Counted from the stretch's first letter, positions 7,430-16,697 are shown. The stretch is 64,000 bases of DNA from Kribbella pratensis (GCF_004366075.1 NZ_SODU01000001.1:1757134-1821133), one strand, 5' to 3'. Notes: generated by a model not told the origin, from the sequence alone. Translations and numbers: made by a program.

Positions 7430-8866
7430 TCAGCCCTGAAGCAGTTCGAAGGCGACTGTGCGTTTGGCGATGTCCGCTTCGACGAGCTTCACGCGGACCT
7501 TCTGACCGAGCGGGAGCGCCGTGCCGGTGACGCGGCCCTCGATCGCGAACTTGGTCAGCGTGACGATGCCGCGGGTGTTCTCCTTGTCGTCCACGTCGGT
7601 GATCACCCCGTCGAACTCGGAACCGACCTGATCCGCGACCAGACCCGCCTCGACCATGCCGACGATCGACCGCTCGTACGCGTGCGCCCGCCGGTCCGCG
7701 TCGTCCATGATCTTCGGGATCTCGTCCATCGACTCGCGCACCCAGGCCGGCACCTCGACGCCGGCCGACAGCGCGACGCAGATCTCCCCGGCCCAGCGGT
7801 CCACCAGCCGCCGCAGCGGCGCGGTGACATGCGCGTACGCCGCCTTCATCGCGGCATGCTGCGACTGCTCCGGCACCTGGCCGTCGAACGCCGTGTACCC
7901 GGCGCCGCGGAACAGCACCGTGCACGCCGCGAGCATCGCCGCGTGCGCCGGCACCTTCGGGTCGAGCCCGTGGATGAACTCGGCGTACGTCGCCTCGTCG
8001 GACCAGACGATCCCGAGCGCCTTGGCGGTGTTGCCGAGCTTGCGCCGCAGGTCGTCGTGCGACTCGGGCAGCGTGCGCAGGATGCCGATCCTGCCCTTCG
8101 TCATCAGCTGCGCGGCAGCCATCCCGGTGAGCAGCGAGATCTGCGCGTTCCAGCCCTCGACCGGCAGCGGCGCGCGGAACTCCAGGCCCCAGCCGTGGTT
8201 GGAGGTGACGACCTCCTGGTCCGGGATCGGAAGGTTGACGCCGCCGCGTTCCAGTTCGCGCTGCTCGCGGAGCTTCCCGACCTCACGCAACAGCTGCAAC
8301 GACTCAGACGCCGTACCGGCGTCCAGATCCTTCTGTACGCCGGCGTAGTTGAGCTTCGCGCGCGACTTCACCAGGGCCCGCTCGCAGGTGACGCCCGTAC
8401 CCTCGCCGGTCGCGTCCACCGTGATCGTCCACAGCAGCGCGGGACGCACCTGGTCGGGCAGCAACGAGGCCGCATCCTCGGACAGCTCCGGCGGGTGCAG
8501 CGGGGTCCGCTTGTCCGGGGCGTACAGCGTCTCGCCGCGGCGCCGCGCCTCGGCGTCGATCGGGTCGCCGGCGTGCACGAACGCGGCCACGTCGGCGATC
8601 GCGTAGTACACGGTGAACCCGTCGCCGGTCCGCTCGATGTGCAGCGCCTGGTCGAGGTCCATCGAGTCCGGCGGATCGATCGTCACGAACTCGAGGTCGG
8701 TCCGATCGAGGTCCGGAAGCCGAGCCCTCCGGGCCGCCTCGAGAGCCGCGGCGGTCACCTCGGGCGGGAACTCCGCGGGCACCTCCTGCTCCCGGCGGAT
8801 CTCCTGCAACGACGCCCGGAAGACCTCCGGAACGGCCTCGGCGAATCGAACCCTCTGCAGCGGCAT
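7430..8866 (-). CDS. RNB-domain ribonuclease (RNase II family)
   Basis: The 478-residue product is mostly an RNB exonuclease domain. The active-site segment is TIDPPDSMDLDQALH (about residues 62-76). Asp64, Asp70 and Asp72 match the catalytic series of RNase II, but the position of the last catalytic Asp is Gln73; I recall DLDQA as common in actinobacterial members, so this is probably a subfamily trait. Later YAPDKRTPLHPPELSEDAASLLPDQVRPAL and the C-terminal S1-like beta barrel fit the family. It would degrade RNA 3' to 5'. No ribosome site precedes ATG 8866, but TAGTCT lies 7 bases before it, so the transcript may be leaderless from a promoter inside the end of the preceding gene. Confidence 0.9.
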   Translation of the reverse strand: MPLQRVRFAEAVPEVFRASLQEIRREQEVPAEFPPEVTAAALEAARRARLPDLDRTDLEFVTIDPPDSMDLDQALHIERTGDGFTVYYAIADVAAFVHAGDPIDAEARRRGETLYAPDKRTPLHPPELSEDAASLLPDQVRPALLWTITVDATGEGTGVTCERALVKSRAKLNYAGVQKDLDAGTASESLQLLREVGKLREQRELERGGVNLPIPDQEVVTSNHGWGLEFRAPLPVEGWNAQISLLTGMAAAQLMTKGRIGILRTLPESHDDLRRKLGNTAKALGIVWSDEATYAEFIHGLDPKVPAHAAMLAACTVLFRGAGYTAFDGQVPEQSQHAAMKAAYAHVTAPLRRLVDRWAGEICVALSAGVEVPAWVRESMDEIPKIMDDADRRAHAYERSIVGMVEAGLVADQVGSEFDGVITDVDDKENTRGIVTLTKFAIEGRVTGTALPLGQKVRVKLVEADIAKRTVAFELLQG

Positions 8867-8879
8867 AGGGGTCAGACTA
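8867..8879 (-). promoter_or_regulatory. Leaderless promoter -10 of RNB ribonuclease
   Basis: On the minus strand TAGTCT (8879-8874) fits TANNNT and is followed by 7 bases and the ATG. There is no Shine-Dalgarno. The element overlaps the last codons of the RNase H/phosphatase gene. Confidence 0.4.
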
Positions 8880-9996
8880 GGGCAGGCTGCACGTTGAAGG
8901 AGCGCAAGGACGCCAGGCCGTCGGCGTACCAGTGGATCTCGGTCAGCGTGGCCGGCCGCAGCTCCATCCGGAACAGCGCCGACATCGGGGCCTGGAGCAC
9001 CGACCGGACCATCAGCTTGATCGGCGTCACGTGGGTGACCACGACGACCGTCTTGCCCGGGTACCGCGCGAGCAGACTGTCACGCGCCAACCGGGCCCGC
9101 CGAGCGCACATGTCGAACGATTCGCCACCGGGCGGGGCGACCGCGGTCGACTCCAGCCAGGCGTTCATCGCGTCCGGCCACTTCTGCTGGATCTCCGCGA
9201 ACGTGTGCCCGTCCCAGTCGCCGAACGCGACCTCCCGCCAGTTCTCGTCCACGACCGGGTCGAGCCCGAGCTTGGCCGCGACCGCCGCTGCAGTCTCCTG
9301 GGTACGGCGCATCGGCGACACGACCAGCGCGTCGACCCCACCGATCCGCGACAGGTAGTCGGCGGCCGCCAGCGCCTGCACGCGGCCGGTGTCGCTCAGC
9401 CCGGGATTGTCGCCACCGGATCCGGAGAACCGCTTCTCCACGGTGTGCGGCGTCTCGCCGTGCCGCAGGAAGATCAGCTGTGTCGGCGGCTCGGTCTGCG
9501 GACCCCAGCCCTGCAACGCCTTCGCGAGGTCCGACGGGTCCTTCGTCACCACCGGCGCCGATCCGGCGACGGCAGGCGTCAAGGGGATCTCGACGCCGTC
9601 GAGCGCATTGTTCGCGAGCGCGTCGGCGGCCGAGTTCTGCGCCCGCGGCACCCAGGTCCACTCGGTCCCGAACGGCGCCAGCCCCTGCGCCTTGATCGCA
9701 AGTGGCTGCAGGTCCGGGTGCTTGATCTTCCAGCGGCCGGCCATCTGCTCGATGACCAGCTTGGAGTCCATCCGCACCTCGATCGAGGCGCCCGGCGCGT
9801 ACTCCGCGGCGAGCTCGAGCCCCGCGATCAGACCGGAGTACTCCGCGACGTTGTTCGTCGTGATCCCGAGCGTCCCTCCCTGCTGCGCGATCACCTTCCG
9901 CGTCACCGGGTCGCGCACCAGAGCGCCGTACGCCGCCGGCCCAGGGTTCCCCCGCGATCCACCATCGGCTTCGACAATGACGTGGTCGTACGTCAT
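8872..9996 (-). CDS. Bifunctional RNase HI / histidine phosphatase (CobC-like)
   Basis: The 374-residue protein fuses two enzymes. Residues 1-135 are RNase HI with acidic residues Asp11 (VEADGGSRGNPG), Glu52 (NNVAEYSGL), Asp77 (VRMDSKLV) and Asp125 (NSAADALAN), predicted to cut RNA in RNA-DNA hybrids. Residues 170-374 are a phosphoglycerate-mutase-fold histidine phosphatase with LRHGET (His179) and a late VVVVTHVTPIK. The same fusion is Rv2228c of M. tuberculosis, where the phosphatase half acts as an acid or alpha-ribazole phosphatase. ATG 9996 overlaps the TGA of the zinc-ribbon gene (ATGA), so translation is coupled. A 13-codon upstream extension to 10035 is in frame but would run into the preceding gene. 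Confidence 0.93.
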   Translation of the reverse strand: MTYDHVIVEADGGSRGNPGPAAYGALVRDPVTRKVIAQQGGTLGITTNNVAEYSGLIAGLELAAEYAPGASIEVRMDSKLVIEQMAGRWKIKHPDLQPLAIKAQGLAPFGTEWTWVPRAQNSAADALANNALDGVEIPLTPAVAGSAPVVTKDPSDLAKALQGWGPQTEPPTQLIFLRHGETPHTVEKRFSGSGGDNPGLSDTGRVQALAAADYLSRIGGVDALVVSPMRRTQETAAAVAAKLGLDPVVDENWREVAFGDWDGHTFAEIQQKWPDAMNAWLESTAVAPPGGESFDMCARRARLARDSLLARYPGKTVVVVTHVTPIKLMVRSVLQAPMSALFRMELRPATLTEIHWYADGLASLRSFNVQPALV

Positions 9997-10736
9997 ACCG
10001 CGCTCTCCGACGTCCGCACCAGGATCCGTCCGCACTCTTCACAGCGCAGTACGGCGTCCGGCGCGGCGGCCTTGATCGTGTTCAGGTCGGAGGGCGCGAG
10101 CTCCATCCGGCAACCCATACAGCGCTTGCCGACGAGCGGCGCCGCGCCGATCCCGCCGTTGCGCTCCCGCAGCCGCTGGTACTGCGCGAGCAGTGGCTCC
10201 GGCAGCTCGGCCGCCACCGTGGAGCGCTTGTCACCGAGCTCGGCGCGCTGCTCGTCGAGCTCCTTGAGCGCGGCGTCGCGGGTGGTCTCCAGCTCGGCCT
10301 GCCGACCGGCGAACGCCTCTGCCCGGGTGCGCAGGTCGGTCTGCACCGCCTCCGCGGCCTCGAGCTTCTCCATCACCTCGAGCTCGGCGTCCTCCAGATC
10401 GGAGATCCGGCGGTCGAGCGAACCGATCTCGTGCTGCAGGTTCTCCAGGTCGCGCGGCGAGGTGACCTGACCGGAGTCGATCCGCTGCTGGTTGCGGGCC
10501 TTGCGCTGCCGGACCTGCTCGACGTCGCTGTCGGCCTTCTTCTGCTCACGCTGCAGGTCGCTGACCTCGGTGTCGGCGGTGACCAGTTCGCGGTCGACCA
10601 CGGACTTCTCCGCGATCAACTCCTTGAGCGCCTGGTGCTCGGGCAACGATGCGCGCTTGTGCGCGACCTGATCCAGCTGCAGGTCGAGATCCTGCAGGTC
10701 CAGCAACCGGCGTTGGACGGCGGGCTCGGCGTTCAG
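9993..10736 (-). CDS. Coiled-coil zinc-ribbon protein, probable CTG start
   Basis: From 10736 the product is 247 residues, starting (M)NAEPAVQRRLLDLQDLDLQLDQ. Residues 1-190 are a long antiparallel coiled coil and the C-terminus has a zinc ribbon CMGCRMEL...CEECGRIL (four Cys). It matches the Rv2229c-type family, always beside RNase H/phosphatase and Nif3-like genes; members bind nucleic acid but the role is unsettled. The start is unusual: no ATG, GTG or TTG exists between the upstream stop and the conserved N-terminus, while AAGGAG (10748-10743) sits exactly 6 bases before CTG 10736. CTG therefore seems to be the start codon. Its TGA overlaps the next ATG. Confidence 0.85.
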   Translation of the reverse strand: MNAEPAVQRRLLDLQDLDLQLDQVAHKRASLPEHQALKELIAEKSVVDRELVTADTEVSDLQREQKKADSDVEQVRQRKARNQQRIDSGQVTSPRDLENLQHEIGSLDRRISDLEDAELEVMEKLEAAEAVQTDLRTRAEAFAGRQAELETTRDAALKELDEQRAELGDKRSTVAAELPEPLLAQYQRLRERNGGIGAAPLVGKRCMGCRMELAPSDLNTIKAAAPDAVLRCEECGRILVRTSESAV

Positions 10737-10767
10737 AGTCGGCTCCTTCAAATAAGTGGCGGCGTGC

Positions 10768-11895
10768 TCAGATTCGCAGGGTCCATGCGTCCGTGCAGAG
10801 CGTCGAGATGTGAGTGTCCACGGTACTGCCTTGGGCCGCCAGTCCTTCGCGCAGGAGGCGGTCGGCGTCGACCAGCCATGGCCACTCGCTGGCCCAGTGC
10901 GCGACGTCGACCAGCGCGGGGTCGCCGTACGCACGGGCCTCGGTGGCGGGATGGTGCCGCAGGTCGGCGGTCAGATAGGCGTCCACGCCGGCCGCGCGCA
11001 CCCGGTCGAACTCCGAGTCCCCCGCTCCCCCGACCACCGCGACGGTCTCGATCGTCCGGTCAAGGTCCCCGGACACGCGCACGCCGTGCTCGGTCTGCGG
11101 CAGGCTCTCCGCGACGAGCCGCGCGAAATCGGCCAGCGGCAGCGGCTCCGCGAGTACGCCGACCCGCCCGCCGCCACGCTCACTCGGCAACGCGGCCACC
11201 TCATAGATGTCGTACGCCGGTTCCTCGTACGAATGCGCCGCGACGAGCGCCTCGACGACCGCGCGGCGCTTGCGGCGCGGCAGCAGCATCTCGATCCGGT
11301 TCTCGGGTACGACCTCGATGTCCCCGACGCTCCCGATCGTCGGGTTCGCGCCGGCGAGGGGCCGGAAGGTCCCCTCGCCGATGGCGCTCCAGGCGGCTCG
11401 CTCGTAGTCGCCGATCTGTCCGGCGCCGGCCTTCGCCAGCGCGTCGAGCATCGCCTGCGTCTCCGCGACCGGGACGAACACGACGACTTTGTCCATGGGC
11501 TCGGCCGGCATCGCCTTCAGCGGCCGGGTGTCGCGCAGCCCGATCGCGGCGGCGAGCGCGTCGCTGACGCCGGGGTTCGCGTTGTCGGCGTTGGTGTGGC
11601 AGACGTGCAGCGCGACCCCCGCGCGGATCAGGTCGTGGATCACGCGGCCCTTCGGCGTCGTCGCGGCCACACTGTTCACTCCGCGCAGTAGCAACGGGTG
11701 ATGCGTGACGAGCAGGTCGAACCCGCCGTCGATCGCCTCGTCGATCACGCCCCGCATCGGGTCGACGGCGAACAGGATCCGCCGTACCTCCTGCTCCGGG
11801 TCGCCGGTCACGAGACCGACCGCGTCCCAGGACTCCGCCCAGGCCGGGTTGTAGAGCCGATCGAGAACCGCGATCACGTCCGCAAGCGTCGTCAC
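10768..11895 (-). CDS. Nif3-like dinuclear metal-centre protein
   Basis: The 375-residue protein starts from GTG 11895 with (M)TTLADVIAVLDRLYNPAWAESWDAVGLVTGDP, the conserved Nif3/YbgI opening. LLVTHHPLLLRG and HTNADNANPGVSDALAAAIGL carry metal ligands. An inserted PII/CutA-like domain (about residues 195-275, NRIEMLLPRRKRRAVVEALVAAHSYEEPAYDIYEV) marks the long bacterial form that assembles as a hexamer. The C-terminal DAYLTADLRHHPATEA supplies more ligands. Function is uncertain; some members are described as GTP cyclohydrolase I type 2 homologues. It heads the conserved Nif3-zinc ribbon-RNase H set (compare Rv2230c-Rv2228c). The longer frame to 12000 lacks family similarity. Confidence 0.92.
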   Translation of the reverse strand: MTTLADVIAVLDRLYNPAWAESWDAVGLVTGDPEQEVRRILFAVDPMRGVIDEAIDGGFDLLVTHHPLLLRGVNSVAATTPKGRVIHDLIRAGVALHVCHTNADNANPGVSDALAAAIGLRDTRPLKAMPAEPMDKVVVFVPVAETQAMLDALAKAGAGQIGDYERAAWSAIGEGTFRPLAGANPTIGSVGDIEVVPENRIEMLLPRRKRRAVVEALVAAHSYEEPAYDIYEVAALPSERGGGRVGVLAEPLPLADFARLVAESLPQTEHGVRVSGDLDRTIETVAVVGGAGDSEFDRVRAAGVDAYLTADLRHHPATEARAYGDPALVDVAHWASEWPWLVDADRLLREGLAAQGSTVDTHISTLCTDAWTLRI

Positions 11896-12033
11896 GCGCT
11901 TATCCTGACATTCCCGCAGTTGGGACGGATCGTGACGGGGGCAACCGCCCGCTGCCCCCGCCACGTCCATCAACACTCCGGCCAAGGGGGAGTGCCTCAT
12001 ACGGGCCGGCTCGACCGGAGCGGGTCTGGGGTG

Positions 12034-13689
12034 CTAGATCAGCCAGGCGGTCGTGGCGCTGGGCAGCTTCTCGCCCTCGAGCGGTCCGCTGGACAGCACG
12101 ACCGCCGCGTCGGGCAGCTCGACCGGGGCCGCGCCGAAGTTCGTGACGCTCTGCCAGCCGCCCGAGCGGACGAAGTGCAGAACGTCGTCGGAGCCGTCGA
12201 TCCAGGTGAGCGAGCTGCCGGTGCGCAGCCCACGCCGTACGGCGAGAGCCTTGCGGTACAGGCTCAATGTCGACTCCGCGTCGTTCTCCTGCGCCTCGAC
12301 GGAGTACGCGCCGAACCACTTCGGCTGCAGCAGGTGGGAACCGCCCGTGCCGAAGCCGAACGACAGGCCGCCGACGGTCCACGGCAGCGGCACGCGGCAG
12401 CCGTCGCGACCCTTCTCGGCACCCTTCGAGCGGAAGTACGCCGGGTCCTGCAGGTTCGCCGCCGGCAGCTCGCCGACCTCTTGCAGACCGAGCTCCTCAC
12501 CCTGGTACAGGTACGCCGAACCCGGCAACGCCAGCATCAGCAGGGTCGCGGCCCGAGCGCGGCGCAGGCCCAGCTCGACGTCGACCGTCGGCTCGGTGCC
12601 GTTGCTCAGCAGCCAGTCCTTGCCGTCCTGCCAGCCGCCCTTAGGGTTCTTCGGCAGGCCGTACCGGGTGGCGTGCCGGACGACGTCGTGGTTCGAGAAC
12701 ACCCACGTCGACGACGAGCCGTTCTCCTCGGCGAGCGCGAGATTCTCCTCGATCACCTTGCGGAACTTCTCGTACTCGAAGTCGGCCTGCAGCAGGTCGA
12801 AGTTGAACGCCTGCCCGAGCCCGTCGGCACTCGCGTACCGCGCCCGGCGGGCGGCCGGCACGAACGCCTCGGCGACCGCCGATCGCGGCGGGTCGTAGGT
12901 GTTCAGCAGCTTGCGCCAGTCCCTGTAGATCTCGTGGACGCCGTCCTGGTCCCAGAGCGGGTGCTGACCGTTCGACTCGGACTGCCGCGGCAGTGTGGTC
13001 TTCGACGGGAACGGCTCGGACAGGTCCTTCACGAGCGCGTGCGCGACATCGACGCGGAAACCGTCGACGCCACGATCCGACCAGAACTTCAGGGTGTCCA
13101 GGAAGTCCGCCCGTACCTCGGGGTGCTGCCAGTTCAGGTCCGGCTGCTCGGCCGCGAACATGTGCAGGTACCACTGGCCGTCGTCGGTCTGCGCCCAGGC
13201 GGAGCCGCCGAACACCGAGTCCCAGTCCGACGGCGGCTGGTTGGGGGCGCCGTCCGGGCCGTCGCGGAAGATGTACCGGTCGCGGGCCGGGTGACCCTTC
13301 GCAGCCTCGAGGGCCTCGACGAACCACTCGTGCTGGTTGGACGTGTGGTTCGGGACGATGTCGACGATCAGTTTGATGTTCTCCGCGTGCAGCGCGGCGA
13401 CCAGCTCGTCGAAGTCCTCCAGGGTCCCTAGCCGCGGGTCGACGTTGCGGTAGTCGTCGACGTCGTACCCGCCGTCGGCGAGCGCGGACGGGTAGAAGGG
13501 GCTCAGCCAGACCGCGTCGATGCCCAGCGCGACCAGGTACGGGACTCGACTGATGATGCCGGGCAGGTCACCGACACCGTCGCCGTTCGCGTCAGCGAAG
13601 CTGCGCGGGTAGATCTGGTAGACGACGGCCTGCCGCCACCAGTCGGCCTGAGTCGTTCGGGTCGTCGGGGTCGTCTGCGGACTCGTCAC
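12034..13689 (-). CDS. GH13 alpha-glucosidase
   Basis: This 551-residue cytoplasmic enzyme has all conserved GH13 regions: DIVPNH (about residue 110), GFRVDVAHA with nucleophile Asp214, acid/base Glu274 in VAEAF and FSNHD with Asp335. The opening WWRQAVVYQIYPRSFADANGDGVGDLPGI is typical of oligo-1,6-glucosidase/alpha-glucosidase subfamilies. No signal peptide is present, so it should hydrolyse imported maltose, isomaltose or trehalose-type oligosaccharides. Translation starts at GTG 13689. It is divergent from a ROK regulator across a 109-base AT-rich gap with two palindromes, and is probably controlled by it. Confidence 0.92.
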   Translation of the reverse strand: MTSPQTTPTTRTTQADWWRQAVVYQIYPRSFADANGDGVGDLPGIISRVPYLVALGIDAVWLSPFYPSALADGGYDVDDYRNVDPRLGTLEDFDELVAALHAENIKLIVDIVPNHTSNQHEWFVEALEAAKGHPARDRYIFRDGPDGAPNQPPSDWDSVFGGSAWAQTDDGQWYLHMFAAEQPDLNWQHPEVRADFLDTLKFWSDRGVDGFRVDVAHALVKDLSEPFPSKTTLPRQSESNGQHPLWDQDGVHEIYRDWRKLLNTYDPPRSAVAEAFVPAARRARYASADGLGQAFNFDLLQADFEYEKFRKVIEENLALAEENGSSSTWVFSNHDVVRHATRYGLPKNPKGGWQDGKDWLLSNGTEPTVDVELGLRRARAATLLMLALPGSAYLYQGEELGLQEVGELPAANLQDPAYFRSKGAEKGRDGCRVPLPWTVGGLSFGFGTGGSHLLQPKWFGAYSVEAQENDAESTLSLYRKALAVRRGLRTGSSLTWIDGSDDVLHFVRSGGWQSVTNFGAAPVELPDAAVVLSSGPLEGEKLPSATTAWLI

Positions 13690-13709
13690 GATCGCCTCAC
13701 TCGGAATCT

Positions 13710-13749
13710 GCTGGTAACCCAGCGTTTATATATAGGCTCTAAATTTAGA
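13710..13749. promoter_or_regulatory. Divergent GH13/ROK control region with palindromes
   Basis: The gap holds GCTGG-TAAC-CCAGC (13710-13723), an AT tract TTTATATATA and the perfect 12-bp palindrome TCTAAATTTAGA (13738-13749). TAGAAT at 13746-13751 could be the -10 of the ROK gene. AT-rich palindromes of this kind are known ROK/NagC-type operators, so this is the likely site of autoregulation. Confidence 0.5.
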
Positions 13750-13798
13750 ATCTGCATGTATTCTGCGGTCGGTACGACGACGAGGTCAAGGGGCTTTC

Positions 13799-15007
13799 AT
13801 GGCGAAACCACCGACAACGCCGCCCACGGCCACGCCGACGATGTTGCGCCGGGTGAACGCGGGCAAGGTACTAGGCGTGCTCACCCGCGCCCGGGTGATG
13901 ACAGGAACCGGCCTGATCGAGGCCACCGGTCTCACCCGCGCGACCGTGCACGCGGTCTGCAACGACCTGATCTCGATGGGCTGGGTGGTCGAGCTCGACC
14001 CCGGCCGGACGTCGGTCGGGCGGCCGTCGCGGCGGTTCGAGTTCAACAGCCACGCGGGGTACGTGCTCGGCATCGACATCGGCGCGGCCAAGACGACGGT
14101 GCTGGTCTCCGACCTGCGCGGCGAGACGGTGGCCAAGGCCGGGCGGTCGGCCGCCGGCGTGAAGACGCCGAGCGAGCGGACCGAGATCGTGCACGAGACC
14201 GTCGTCGAGGCGCTCGCGTCCGCGGAGGTGTCAGACGCACAGGTCCTCGCTGCGGGCGCCGGGGTCGCGGCTCCCGTCGACCGGGACGGGAACATCCTGG
14301 TCGACGACGAGTTCTGGCGCCGCTTCGACGCCGGGCTCGCGCAGCGGCTGACCGAGCTGCACGGGTGGCCGGTCCTGCTGGAGAACGACGCCAACCTCGC
14401 GACCCTCGGGGAGCACTGGCGAGGCGAGGCGCGCAACGTCGACGACCTCGTCGTACTGCTCGCCGGTGAACGGTTCGGGTCGGGTCTGATGGATTCCGGC
14501 CGGTTGCTGCACGGCAGTCGCGGCGGCGCCGGCGAGATGGTGTTCCTCAAGCTGATCGAAGGGGTCGGCGACACCCACGGGATCGCCCGCATCGCCCGCG
14601 AGAACGGTACGGCGGCAGTCGCGGACGAGGCCGTGCACACGTCGTTGCGGGACCTCGCGACCGACGGCGAGGTGACCGCCGAGCAGGTGTTCCGCGCGGC
14701 CGCCGACGGCGACAAGGTTGCCCAGGGCATCCTTCAGGACATCGCCGCACGCACCGCGCGGGTGGTCGCGACGCTCGGCACCCTGTTCAACCCCGAGCTG
14801 GTGGTCCTGGGTGGCGCCGTCGCCGAGGCGGCGGCCGCTCTGCTCCCCGACCTCGAGGCCCACCTGGCCCGCTACACCAGCACTCCCCCGCGCGTCGCGG
14901 TCTCCTCCCTCGGCGACGCGATCGTCTCGGTCGGCGCGGTCCGCCACGCCCTCAACTACGTAGAACAGCACGCCCTCGACCTGGAACTCAGCTGCCGCCC
15001 GGTGTGA
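13799..15007 (+). CDS. ROK family transcriptional regulator
   Basis: The 402-residue protein combines an N-terminal winged helix (about residues 15-80: VLGVLTRARVMTGTGLIEATGLTRATVHAVCNDLISMGWV) with a ROK sugar-kinase fold (GIDIGAAKTTVLVSDLRGETV from about residue 95). The ROK zinc motif CxCGxxGCxE is absent: the matching region reads GSRGGAGEMVFLKLIEGVG without cysteines, so it probably senses sugar without the usual zinc site or kinase activity. AAGGGG precedes ATG 13799. It is divergent from the GH13 gene and is most simply read as its repressor. Confidence 0.9.
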   Translation: MAKPPTTPPTATPTMLRRVNAGKVLGVLTRARVMTGTGLIEATGLTRATVHAVCNDLISMGWVVELDPGRTSVGRPSRRFEFNSHAGYVLGIDIGAAKTTVLVSDLRGETVAKAGRSAAGVKTPSERTEIVHETVVEALASAEVSDAQVLAAGAGVAAPVDRDGNILVDDEFWRRFDAGLAQRLTELHGWPVLLENDANLATLGEHWRGEARNVDDLVVLLAGERFGSGLMDSGRLLHGSRGGAGEMVFLKLIEGVGDTHGIARIARENGTAAVADEAVHTSLRDLATDGEVTAEQVFRAAADGDKVAQGILQDIAARTARVVATLGTLFNPELVVLGGAVAEAAAALLPDLEAHLARYTSTPPRVAVSSLGDAIVSVGAVRHALNYVEQHALDLELSCRPV

Positions 15008-15019
15008 GGCACCGATCGA

Positions 15020-16504
15020 TTACCGCTCGCGGGTCAGTTGGCGGGCGATGGCCTCCAGGACGATGACGTTGCGGCCGGAGGTGGTGGCGGACGGCACGCC
15101 CTGTGGGACGAGCGCCTGGTCCTCGGGGATGCCGGTGCAGAGCACGAAGACGTTGTCCGCGTGACCCTGGACGAGGTGGTTCAGGGCTTCGCGCATCCAC
15201 GGCGTACGGCCGGCGTCCTGGACGGCGATCACCAGCGGACGACCCTGCGCGGCCTTCGCCGCCTTGGCGATCGCGTCGTCCTGCGGCTCCCCGGTGTCGG
15301 TGAGGTGGTGCTCGCCGCGGAGTACGACGCCCTCGGCGCCGGGAGCGACCCGGGTGAAGACCTCAGGTAGCCCGGAGAAGTAGGGATTCCAGGCCGGGTG
15401 CAGACCCTGCGTCAGATCGATGACGTACGGCGTTGCCCCGAGCGCCGGGAACGTCTGCCCGGCGACCACGCGCGCGGCGACCTCGCGGATCGGAGCGCCG
15501 TCGAGGCCCGGCTGCCGGCTGCGCTGCCCGAGTGAGCCGGCGAGAGCCCGGACCCGGGCGGCTGCGTCGGCGACCCGCTCGGCGGGAAGCGTCCCGGCGC
15601 GGACGGCGTCGATCACGCGTGCGGTCAGGGCCTGCGGGTCCGCCGTACCGACCGCGATCATCGCGAGGTCCGCGCCGGCGCCGATCGAGGCGACCGCGGC
15701 GTCCTCGATCGAGCGGTTCTTGGTGATCGCCTGCATCTCGAGCGCGTCGGTGGTGATGACGCCGGTGAAGCCGAGCTCCTCGCGCAACAACCCGGTCAGC
15801 ACCCGGTGCGAGAGCGTGGCCGGCTGGTCGTCGTACGCCGAGAAGATGATGTGCGCGCTCATCACGACGTCGGCGCCGGCCGCGATGGTCGCCCGGAACG
15901 GCGCGAGCTCGACGTCCGCGACCTCCTCGATCGAACGGTCGACGCGCGGCAGATCGGTGTGTGAGTCGACCGAGACGTCGCCGTGGCCCGGGAAGTGCTT
16001 CGGGCAGGCGGCGATCCCGGCGTCGTGGACGCCCTCGACGAACGCGACGCCGTGCCGCGCGACGACGTCCGCGGTCCGGCCGAACGAGCGGGTGGAGATG
16101 ATCGGGTTCGCGGGGTTGCTGTTCACGTCGACCGACGGGGCCAGCATCAGGTCGATACCCACCGACGCCAGGGTCGCGGCCGCGTCCCGGGCCGCGGCGC
16201 GGGTCAGGTCGACATCGTCCAGGTCGCCCAGCAGGCGCGGCGACGCGAGCGGCCACGGGTTGGCCGGCGCCAGGTGGCTGAACTCGCCGCCCTCGTGGTC
16301 GATCGCCACGATCAGGTCCGGCCGCTCGGCCCGCAAAGCGGCCGTCAGCGCCGCTACTTGTTCGGCGTCCGCCACGTTGCGGGTGAACAGGATGACGGCC
16401 CCGAGCCCGCCCGCCACCGCCCGCCGGAGGTCGTCGGGAGCCGTGGTCCCGGTGAAACCGACGACCAGCGAGCCGGCCGCGTCACGATCCAGTTGATCAC
16501 TCAT
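15020..16504 (-). CDS. nagZ: GH3 beta-N-acetylhexosaminidase (NagZ-like)
   Basis: The 494-residue protein has the NagZ signature KHFPGHGDVSVDSH (residues 169-182), whose His/Asp dyad acts as acid/base, and the nucleophile Asp253 in ITTDALEM. IVAIDHEGGEF near residue 65 is also typical. NagZ-type enzymes release N-acetylglucosamine from wall fragments or chitooligosaccharides. No signal peptide is seen. ATG 16504 is preceded by AGAGGG at 7 bases; an ATG 24 bases upstream is also in frame. The C-terminal 150 residues form the second GH3 domain. It is divergent from a ROK sugar kinase, a pairing that fits amino-sugar salvage. Confidence 0.88.
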   Translation of the reverse strand: MSDQLDRDAAGSLVVGFTGTTAPDDLRRAVAGGLGAVILFTRNVADAEQVAALTAALRAERPDLIVAIDHEGGEFSHLAPANPWPLASPRLLGDLDDVDLTRAAARDAAATLASVGIDLMLAPSVDVNSNPANPIISTRSFGRTADVVARHGVAFVEGVHDAGIAACPKHFPGHGDVSVDSHTDLPRVDRSIEEVADVELAPFRATIAAGADVVMSAHIIFSAYDDQPATLSHRVLTGLLREELGFTGVITTDALEMQAITKNRSIEDAAVASIGAGADLAMIAVGTADPQALTARVIDAVRAGTLPAERVADAAARVRALAGSLGQRSRQPGLDGAPIREVAARVVAGQTFPALGATPYVIDLTQGLHPAWNPYFSGLPEVFTRVAPGAEGVVLRGEHHLTDTGEPQDDAIAKAAKAAQGRPLVIAVQDAGRTPWMREALNHLVQGHADNVFVLCTGIPEDQALVPQGVPSATTSGRNVIVLEAIARQLTRER

Positions 16505-16642
16505 CCCCCAACCCTCTCGCAGCCCCACCGCTGCGCGCCAGCTATCACCGACAGCTGATAATTAGCCGCGTCGAACGCCCGGAGGGGCATCGTTGTCAGG
16601 AGCGGACATGGCAATAACCTGCCTCCTTCCTGCGGGTTTTCC

Positions 16643-16660
16643 GTGATTACCGCGAATCAC
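16643..16660. promoter_or_regulatory. Inverted repeat between nagZ and ROK kinase
   Basis: GTGATT-ACCGCG-AATCAC is a 6-bp inverted repeat in the divergent gap, placed to act as an operator for both genes. No regulator is assigned. Confidence 0.35.
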
Positions 16661-16683
16661 CTCTGTCTGTTCGGGCCGACTAC

Positions 16684-16697
16684 AGATAACGTTGTCT
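16684..16697. promoter_or_regulatory. LacI/ROK-like operator candidate
   Basis: AGATAACGTTGTCT is palindromic except for one mismatched pair and has the central AACGTT seen in many LacI-family and ROK operators. It ends 30 bases before the ROK kinase start codon. Confidence 0.4.
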
